Source: an uncultured Lachnospiraceae bacterium (GTDB taxonomy: Bacteria; Bacillota; Clostridia; Lachnospirales; Lachnospiraceae). Taken from it: a stretch of 11,422 nucleotides of DNA. The notes beneath the pieces are model-generated. The model was not told the DNA's origin and did no database searches. It saw nothing but the letters and a program-made list of their open reading frames with translations. The position numbers and the translations under genes were made by a program. Positions 6,605 through 11,422 of the stretch are shown piece by piece. Location: positions 1 to 11,422 of the forward strand of contig OMSM01000472.1 of NCBI GenBank assembly GCA_900313745.1, in the 5' to 3' direction. The first letter of the stretch is position 1, and each line of letters opens with the position of its first letter.

Positions 6605-7243
6605 CTATTCCTTATTCCCCGCTCTGCGGATGTTGTATGAAAGCTTCATCAGACTGTCGGAGAGATGGACGTTCTCCACCTGGATTTCCGGGGGCACGGG
6701 AAGGTCAATATGCGCGAAATTCCAGATTGCGCGGATCCTGCCGCCCACAAGAGTTTTGGCAATCTCCTTTGCCTCCTGCTTCGGCACGGTGAGCACTGCG
6801 ATGTCCGTCTCGTGGATCCTGATATATTCCGGAAGCTCATCCATGGACAGAATAGGGACATCGCCGATCTTCTGTCCGATGATCGCAGGATTAATATCAA
6901 ATGCCGCGGTGAAATAGAATCCCCGGTTGCGGAAATTCATGTAGTTCACCAGCGCCTGGCCAAGATTGCCTGCCCCGATGATAATCATGCTGTGGCTGCT
7001 GTCCAGCCCCAGGATTTTGCCTATTTCGTCGTACAGGTACTCGACATTGTAGCCGTATCCCTGCTGGCCGAACCCTCCGAAATTATTGAAGTCCTGCCGG
7101 ATCTGGGAGGCGGTCACATGCATGAGTTCGCTGAGCTCCCTCGAGGATATCCGCTGAATCCCCTCGTCCCGAAGCTCGCCAAGATAGCGGAAATATCGGG
7201 GAAGCCTGCTGATTACTGCCTGTGAGATATCTTTTTCTTCCAC
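6605..7243 (-). CDS. rex: Redox-sensing transcriptional repressor Rex
   Basis: Rex is a dimeric repressor that leaves its operators when NADH binds, and so couples fermentation and respiration genes to the NADH/NAD+ ratio. The 212-residue length is typical. The N-terminal winged helix (about 8-75) has LPRYFRYL (14-21), SSRELSELMHVTASQIRQDF (33-52) and the wing GGFGQQGYGYNVEYL (56-70). The Rossmann domain starts with IIIGAGNLGQAL (87-98), has an acidic residue at the end of the second strand (AAFDIN, Asp116) as expected for NAD(H) binding, and ends in the domain-swapped helix SLMKLSYNIRR (197-207). The start is GTG at 7243, chosen because AAGGAG (7249-7254) lies 5 nt upstream; the nearby ATG at 7245 is out of frame. 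It is first in a rex-nnr-alr operon and appears autoregulated by the site at 7309-7326. In B. subtilis rex (ydiH) likewise lies near the ABC-F gene ydiF. Confidence 0.95.
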   Translation of the reverse strand: MEEKDISQAVISRLPRYFRYLGELRDEGIQRISSRELSELMHVTASQIRQDFNNFGGFGQQGYGYNVEYLYDEIGKILGLDSSHSMIIIGAGNLGQALVNYMNFRNRGFYFTAAFDINPAIIGQKIGDVPILSMDELPEYIRIHETDIAVLTVPKQEAKEIAKTLVGGRIRAIWNFAHIDLPVPPEIQVENVHLSDSLMKLSYNIRRAGNKE

Positions 7244-7297
7244 ATTAGCTCCTTTTTGGACTTAAATTGCGTATGACGAATCCAACCAATTCGCTCA

Positions 7298-7326
7298 ATT
7301 ATACCGTTTTGTTAAAAACGTGTCAA
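7298..7326 (-). promoter_or_regulatory. Consensus sigma-A promoter of the rex-nnr-alr operon
   Basis: On the minus strand a perfect TTGACA (7321-7326) and a perfect TATAAT (7298-7303) are separated by exactly 17 bp. The predicted start near 7290 leaves a leader of about 47 nt before the rex GTG. A promoter this close to consensus is expected to be strong unless repressed, which fits the overlapping Rex site. Confidence 0.88.
7309..7326. promoter_or_regulatory. Putative Rex operator (autoregulatory)
   Basis: Read on the minus strand the site is TTGACACGTTTTTAACAA. Compared with the Rex consensus known for clostridia, TTGTTAANNNNTTAACAA, the right half-site (TTAACAA) matches 7 of 7 and the left 4 of 7 including the TTG. 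It covers the -35 box and most of the spacer of the rex promoter, a position where bound Rex would block RNA polymerase. The weaker half overlaps TTGACA, so the left arm may be a compromise with the -35 sequence. Binding itself is inferred. Confidence 0.7.
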
Positions 7327-7337
7327 TCTTTGCCGGT

Positions 7338-7366
7338 TTGACACTTATGCCGCGATTCTGTAAACT
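7338..7366 (+). promoter_or_regulatory. Promoter of the ABC-F gene, divergent from rex
   Basis: TTGACA (7338-7343) is followed after exactly 17 bp by TAAACT (7361-7366), 4 of 6 matches to the -10 consensus. The predicted start near 7373 gives a leader of about 70 nt before the preferred start codon. Its -35 box is only 11 bp from the opposing -35 box of rex (7321-7326), so the two polymerases and Rex would compete for the same stretch. Confidence 0.62.
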
Positions 7367-7444
7367 GGTAGGGTTGAATTTAACTGTTCCGGAATGCCCT
7401 CAGGTACCGGTTTGCACGATGATCTGACCCGGCGAGGTATATCA

Positions 7445-9439
7445 ATGATTCTCGGCTGTCACCATATATCAAAATCCTATCTCGAGGTGCCTGTGCTTAC
7501 AGACGTCACCTTTACCCTCGAAAAGGGCGATCGTGCGGCCATCGTCGGAATTAACGGCGCGGGCAAGACCACTCTTTTAAGAATTATCATGGGCGAGGAG
7601 GAGGCGGACTCCGGCAGCATCACTCTGCAGAAGGACACCACCGTAGGATATCTCGCCCAGAAACAGAACGTCAATTCGGAGAACACCATCCTTGAGGAAC
7701 TGCTCTCCGTCAAGAAGCCCGTGATCGACATGGAACAGAAGATCGCGGAATACGAGCAGCGGATGAATACCGCCGAGGGCGACGAACTTATCCGGATGGT
7801 GGAGGACTACACGGAGCTCCGGAGAAGGTTCGAGCTTGAGGAAGGTTACGGCTACCGCTCCGAGGTACAGGGAGTGCTGAATGGCCTTGGTTTTACCGAG
7901 GAGGAAGCATCCCGCAGGATCTCTCACCTCTCCGGAGGCCAGAAGACCCGCGCCGCGCTGGGGAAGCTTCTGCTGCAGAAGCCGGACATCATCATTCTTG
8001 ACGAGCCGACCAACCACCTTGATATCGGAAGCATCCGGTGGCTGGAGAGCTACCTTGGCAGCTATCGCGGCACCGTGCTTATCGTCTCCCACGACCGCTA
8101 CTTCATGGACCGCATCGCCGGAAAAGTGATTGAGCTGGAAAACACCCGCTCCTCCGTTTTCGGCGGCAACTATTCTGCTTACGCCGAAAAGAAGCAGAAG
8201 CTGCGCGAGGAACAAATGCGCGCTTACCTGAATAACCAGGCCGAGATCCGGCATCAGGAGGAAGTAATCGCGAAGCTTCTCTCCTTCAACAGGGAGAAAT
8301 CCATAAAGCGCGCCTTCTCCCGCGAAAAGATGCTCGACAGGATGGAGCGCGTGGAAAAGCCGGTGGAAATAAGGGATGAGATGCACATCTCCCTGAAGCC
8401 CTGCATCCGCAGCGGAAACGACGTGCTCGATATCGAACATCTCCATATGGCATTCGGGCCAGACGAGCTCTTCCGCGATCTCTCCTTCTCCATCAAGCGG
8501 GGCGAGCATGTTGCCCTGATCGGAGACAACGGCACCGGCAAGACGACTATCCTGAAAATCATCAACGGGATAATCTCACCTCTTTCCGGGAGAATCCGCA
8601 CCGGCGTAAACGTGCACATCGGCTACTACGATCAGGAGCTCCATGTGCTCAATCCCGCAAACACGGTATTCGAGGAGATCCGCGAAGCCCATCCGGACAT
8701 GAACAACACCGAGATCAGGAATCTTCTCGCGTCCTTCCTGTTTACCGGGGAAGATGTCTTCAAGCGGATTGACTCCCTTTCCGGAGGAGAAAAGGGACGG
8801 GTGTCCCTGGCAAAACTCATGCTCTCCGAGGCGAATTTCCTCATTCTCGACGAGCCGACCAACCACCTGGACATGGTCTCCAAGGAGGTGCTGGAGAACG
8901 CGCTGAACTCCTACGAAGGGACGGTTTTCTATGTCTCCCACGACAGGTATTTCATCAACCGCACCGCGAGCAGGATACTCTCCCTTCACGACCGCGTGCT
9001 GACGGCTTATCCCGGGAACGGGGAGACGGATTCCCCTGCGAGATTCATCGGCAACTACGATTTCTATCTCGAGAAATCCGCCGAGCTTGAGAACGGGGCC
9101 TCCCGTTTATCCGCTTCGGAGGATACTCCCGTAAATTCCGGGAAAAGCACCGCCGGCGCAAAAACCGGCGAGACAGCAAAGGGAATTCCGGACTCCGCCA
9201 TGGACTGGAAGAAGCAGAAGGAGGAACAGGCAAGAATCCGCAAGCAGGAAAACGACCTGAAGAAGCTGGAGAAGAAAATCGCCGAAACGGAGGAAGCTGT
9301 CCGCGCTCTGGAGGAGACCATGGCACTTCCGGAGAACAGCACCGATGTCGCAAGGCTCACCGAGCTTGGCACAAAACACGGGGAGCTCTCCTCTCTTCTT
9401 GAGGAGCTCTACGACACCTGGACCGGGCTCGCGGAGTAG
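7445..9439 (+). CDS. ABC-F family ATPase, YdiF/Uup-like translation factor
   Basis: This soluble 664-residue protein has two ABC ATPase domains and no membrane segment, the ABC-F plan. Members bind the ribosomal E site and affect stalled or antibiotic-blocked ribosomes. Domain 1: Walker A GINGAGKT (35-42), LSGGQ (162-166), Walker B with LDEPTNHLD (185-193), SHD switch (215-217). Domain 2: GDNGTGKT (360-367), LSGGE (445-449), LDEPTNHLD (468-476), SHD (498-500). Both catalytic glutamates (187, 470) are present. The charged linker between domains (about 240-315) is the P-site tRNA interaction region. A disordered segment (about 550-586) leads to a C-terminal coiled coil (588-655). SGGQKTRAALGKLLL and the place beside rex point to YdiF rather than a dedicated resistance protein, but that is an inference. 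The ATG at 7445 is preferred because GAGG (7434-7437) sits 7 nt upstream; an in-frame ATG at 7394 would add 17 residues but lacks a ribosome binding site and the family's usual N-terminus. Confidence 0.93.
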   Translation: MILGCHHISKSYLEVPVLTDVTFTLEKGDRAAIVGINGAGKTTLLRIIMGEEEADSGSITLQKDTTVGYLAQKQNVNSENTILEELLSVKKPVIDMEQKIAEYEQRMNTAEGDELIRMVEDYTELRRRFELEEGYGYRSEVQGVLNGLGFTEEEASRRISHLSGGQKTRAALGKLLLQKPDIIILDEPTNHLDIGSIRWLESYLGSYRGTVLIVSHDRYFMDRIAGKVIELENTRSSVFGGNYSAYAEKKQKLREEQMRAYLNNQAEIRHQEEVIAKLLSFNREKSIKRAFSREKMLDRMERVEKPVEIRDEMHISLKPCIRSGNDVLDIEHLHMAFGPDELFRDLSFSIKRGEHVALIGDNGTGKTTILKIINGIISPLSGRIRTGVNVHIGYYDQELHVLNPANTVFEEIREAHPDMNNTEIRNLLASFLFTGEDVFKRIDSLSGGEKGRVSLAKLMLSEANFLILDEPTNHLDMVSKEVLENALNSYEGTVFYVSHDRYFINRTASRILSLHDRVLTAYPGNGETDSPARFIGNYDFYLEKSAELENGASRLSASEDTPVNSGKSTAGAKTGETAKGIPDSAMDWKKQKEEQARIRKQENDLKKLEKKIAETEEAVRALEETMALPENSTDVARLTELGTKHGELSSLLEELYDTWTGLAE

Positions 9440-9489
9440 CAGAACTGTACTTTTTTCTGCTGCAGATTCCCGGAATACATAATGCGGAA

Positions 9490-9517
9490 AAAACAGCACC
9501 CCGCCGGGTGCTGTTTT
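9490..9517. terminator. Bidirectional rho-independent terminator between the ABC-F gene and atpC
   Basis: AAAACAGCACCC (9490-9501), a CGCC loop and GGGTGCTGTTTT (9506-9517) form a perfect 12-bp stem. On the plus strand it ends in TTTTCTTCTT; on the minus strand in six T residues (from 9488-9493). It lies 50 nt after the ABC-F stop and 32 nt after the atpC stop, so it can end both convergent transcripts. The rest of 9440-9549 holds nothing else I can support. Confidence 0.92.
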
Positions 9518-9549
9518 CTTCTTGCATTCATTAATATGCAGGGCGCGGA

Positions 9550-9960
9550 TCACTTGCCGCTGACGGTTCCGATACGGATCATCGCGCGGTAAAGTTTTGC
9601 CTCTGCGCGCACACGCGCTTCGTTGGATATCGTGGCATCCTTTAAGCGCTCTTCTGCCTTCGCCCTGGCGATATGCGCTCTCTCCAGATCGATCTCATCG
9701 CTCCATTCCCATGTAGTGGGAAACAGGCGGCATTTTCCGTTCATCATGGAGATCATTCCGCCGATACAGGCGGCTTTTCTCTCCGTGCCGTCCGCGAGCA
9801 CAATTCTCGCAGTGCCCATGCCAACCGCAGTACAGTAATCAATATGTCTGGCGAGGATCGCGATGTCTCCGTGCACAGTGCGCAGGACAATGCGCTCCAC
9901 CTCACCCTCGAATTCCATCCCGTCCATCGAGACGACCTGCAGAGGGAATGTCGTCGCCAT
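9550..9960 (-). CDS. atpC: F-type ATP synthase epsilon subunit
   Basis: Epsilon is part of the central stalk of F1, contacting gamma and the c-ring and modulating ATPase activity. The 136 residues fit the family (about 130-140). The N-terminal beta-sandwich (about 1-86) begins FPLQVVSMDG (5-14) and has the conserved turn VHGDIAILARH (29-39), where many homologues read GxxGILPGH, then VGMGTARIVLADG (46-58). The C-terminal helical hairpin (about 89-133) contains IDLERAHIARAKAEERLKDA (90-109). The start was set at ATG 9960 because GGAGG (9967-9971) is 6 nt upstream; the ATG at 9966 directly abuts GGAGG and would add only two residues. It follows atpD by 33 nt and is the last gene of the atp operon before the terminator. 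Confidence 0.92.
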   Translation of the reverse strand: MATTFPLQVVSMDGMEFEGEVERIVLRTVHGDIAILARHIDYCTAVGMGTARIVLADGTERKAACIGGMISMMNGKCRLFPTTWEWSDEIDLERAHIARAKAEERLKDATISNEARVRAEAKLYRAMIRIGTVSGK

Positions 9961-9993
9961 ATGCATCCTCCGTAATCATCATTCCGGCCGGCT

Positions 9994-11391
9994 TCAGGCC
10001 TTCTTACCGGCCTTCTCGAATACCTCGTCAATGGAACCGACCAGCAGGAATGCGCTCTCGGGCAGATCATCGCACTCGCCGTCGAGAATCATCCTGAATC
10101 CGCGCAGCGTCTCCTTGAGCGGAACATACTTGCCGGGAAGACCCGTGAACTGTTCGGCGACAGAGAAGCTCTGGGACAGGAAATTCTGGATCTTGCGCGC
10201 TCTGTAGACCGTCTGCTTGTCCTGGTCGGAGAGCTCGTCCATACCCATGATGGCGATGATATCCTGCAGCTCCTTGTAGCGCTGCAGTACCTGCTGAACC
10301 TCACGGGCGATTTCATAGTGCTCCCTGCCGACGATCTCGGGGGAGAGGATACGGCTCGTGGAATCCAGCGGATCGACCGCGGGATAAATACCCAGGGACG
10401 CGATCTCACGGGAAAGAACCGTGGTTGCATCCAGATGGGTGAAGGTTGTTGCCGGCGCAGGATCAGTCAGGTCATCCGCAGGGACGTAAACTGCCTGCAC
10501 AGAGGTGATCGAACCTTTCTTCGTGGATGTAATGCGCTCCTGGAGCGTGCCCATCTCCGTCGCAAGCGTAGGCTGATAGCCGACGGCCGAAGGCATGCGG
10601 CCGAGCAGTGCGGAAACCTCGGAACCTGCCTGTGTGAAACGGAAAATATTGTCGATGAAGAGCAGCACGTCCTGGTTCTTCTCATCGCGGAAGTACTCCG
10701 CCATGGTCAGTCCGGACAGTCCGACGCGCATTCTCGCTCCCGGAGGCTCGTTCATCTGTCCGTAGACAAGTGCGGTTTTGTCAAGAACTCCACTCTCCTT
10801 CATCTCGCCGTAGAGGTCGTTGCCCTCGCGGGTGCGCTCTCCGACGCCGGTGAACACGGAGATTCCGCCGTGCGCGGTTGCGACGTTATGGATAAGCTCC
10901 ATGATAAGAACGGTTTTGCCGACTCCGGCGCCGCCGAACAGGCCGATTTTACCACCCTTCGCATAGGGGCAGATAAGATCGACGACCTTAATTCCGGTCT
11001 CGAGGATCTCCGTTGCCGGGACCTGCTCCTCAAAGGAGGGTGCGGGACGGTGAATCGCCCAGCGCTGCTTCGCCTCAGGCGCAGGCTGATTGTCCACGGG
11101 CTCGCCCAGAAGATTGAACACTCTTCCGAGGCACTCCTCACCTACCGGAACCGTGATCGGTCCTAAAGTGTCAACCGCCCTGGTTCCCCGGACAAGTCCG
11201 TCCGTCGAACTCATGGCAATGCAGCGGACCACATCGTCTCCGATCTGCTGCGCGACCTCCGCCACCATCTTCCTGTCACCGATGGGGACTTCGATCGCGT
11301 TCTGCAGCGCGGGGAGCTCACCCTCGTTAAAGCGAATATCCAGCACCGGGCCGGTAACCTGAATTACCTCTCCTGTGTGTTTCTCACTCAT
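9994..11391 (-). CDS. atpD: F-type ATP synthase beta subunit (catalytic)
   Basis: Beta carries the catalytic nucleotide sites of F1 at the inner face of the membrane. The 465 residues are the usual length and the gene is complete. Order: N-terminal beta-barrel (about 1-78, with GEVIQVTGPVLDIRF at 7-21), nucleotide-binding domain with Walker A GGAGVGKT (153-160), GERTREGND (184-192) containing the catalytic Glu185, Walker B LLFIDN (243-248), PAPATTFTHLDA (311-322) and the ATP synthase signature PAVDPLDSTS (337-346), then the helical domain with DELSDQD (385-391), the DELSEED equivalent. Beta does not reveal whether the enzyme pumps H+ or Na+. AAAGG (11399-11403) lies 7 nt before the ATG. The remaining 31 bases to the right edge contain this ribosome binding site; an atpG gene is expected beyond but is not seen. 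Confidence 0.97.
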   Translation of the reverse strand: MSEKHTGEVIQVTGPVLDIRFNEGELPALQNAIEVPIGDRKMVAEVAQQIGDDVVRCIAMSSTDGLVRGTRAVDTLGPITVPVGEECLGRVFNLLGEPVDNQPAPEAKQRWAIHRPAPSFEEQVPATEILETGIKVVDLICPYAKGGKIGLFGGAGVGKTVLIMELIHNVATAHGGISVFTGVGERTREGNDLYGEMKESGVLDKTALVYGQMNEPPGARMRVGLSGLTMAEYFRDEKNQDVLLFIDNIFRFTQAGSEVSALLGRMPSAVGYQPTLATEMGTLQERITSTKKGSITSVQAVYVPADDLTDPAPATTFTHLDATTVLSREIASLGIYPAVDPLDSTSRILSPEIVGREHYEIAREVQQVLQRYKELQDIIAIMGMDELSDQDKQTVYRARKIQNFLSQSFSVAEQFTGLPGKYVPLKETLRGFRMILDGECDDLPESAFLLVGSIDEVFEKAGKKA

Positions 11392-11422
11392 ATTGCAACC
11401 TTTCTGATGAATACTAAAGGAC

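Noticed and set aside
7374..7388. Near-palindrome GTTGAATTTAAC as a second Rex site
   Set aside because: Spacing and half-sites do not fit the TTGTTAANNNNTTAACAA pattern; it is an AT-rich chance palindrome.
7419..7427. Two-codon upstream ORF (Met-Ile-stop) in the ABC-F leader, possibly an antibiotic-sensing attenuator
   Set aside because: It has no ribosome binding site, and no terminator/antiterminator pair or U-tract is visible in the short leader.
7394..7444. Longer ABC-F start adding 17 residues
   Set aside because: The ATG at 7394 has no properly spaced ribosome binding site, and the added residues lie before the family's usual N-terminus MILxCHxISKSY; the ATG at 7445 has GAGG 7 nt upstream.
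7577..8509. 310-codon open frame on the minus strand opposite the ABC-F gene
   Set aside because: It lies entirely inside the coding sequence with intact Walker and signature motifs on the other strand; no family match is apparent.
10318..11166. 282-codon open frame on the plus strand opposite atpD
   Set aside because: It is a shadow of the highly conserved atpD frame, with Arg/Gly/Asp-rich composition typical of antisense reading.
1..11422. Mobile elements, CRISPR arrays, tRNA or rRNA genes, defence systems
   Set aside because: I found no terminal repeats, transposase or integrase motifs, regularly spaced repeats or structural RNA sequence; the genes are core functions in an ordinary arrangement.

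Overview
This window is a core-chromosome segment of a moderately GC-rich Bacillota, most likely a clostridium of the Lachnospiraceae type. The evidence is the gene set (FtsK/SpoIIIE, a clostridial-type YebC, Rex, a fused NAD(P)HX epimerase/dehydratase, alanine racemase, an ABC-F protein beside rex, and F-type ATP synthase beta/epsilon), AGGAGG-like ribosome binding sites, consensus sigma-A promoters and a Rex operator half-site of the clostridial form. The genus cannot be fixed from the sequence. I see no phage, IS, CRISPR, tRNA or rRNA, and no intergenic stretch above about 200 bases.

Layout, left to right. Bases 1-2021 (minus) hold the N-terminal two thirds or so of an FtsK/SpoIIIE DNA translocase: membrane domain plus a very long charged linker, with the motor cut off by the window edge. 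Bases 2022-2124 are its leader, with two tandem hairpins ending at the ribosome binding site. Bases 2125-2772 (minus) encode an acidic hypothetical protein, 2806-3546 (minus) YebC, 3623-4789 (minus) alanine racemase, 4810-6600 (minus) the bifunctional NAD(P)H-hydrate repair enzyme, and 6605-7243 (minus) the redox repressor Rex. A divergent promoter region (about 7244-7444) separates rex from an ABC-F ATPase gene on the plus strand (7445-9439). A bidirectional terminator (9490-9517) lies between the convergent ABC-F and atpC genes. The right end is the tail of an ATP synthase operon, atpD then atpC, transcribed leftward.

How the parts fit. Rex senses the NADH/NAD+ ratio, and its own promoter carries a near-consensus Rex site, so rex-nnr-alr looks like a self-regulated operon in which a redox sensor is translationally close-coupled (4-nt gap) to the enzyme that repairs hydrated NAD(P)H. 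Alanine racemase follows 20 nt later. yebC has its own strong-looking promoter whose -35 box overlaps the alr stop codon. yebC, the acidic protein and ftsK then follow in the same direction. The ABC-F gene has its own promoter, back to back with that of rex. The region is mostly housekeeping. The least explained items are the acidic hypothetical protein, the Glu/Arg-rich FtsK linker, the ftsK leader hairpins and the inverted repeat over the yebC promoter.
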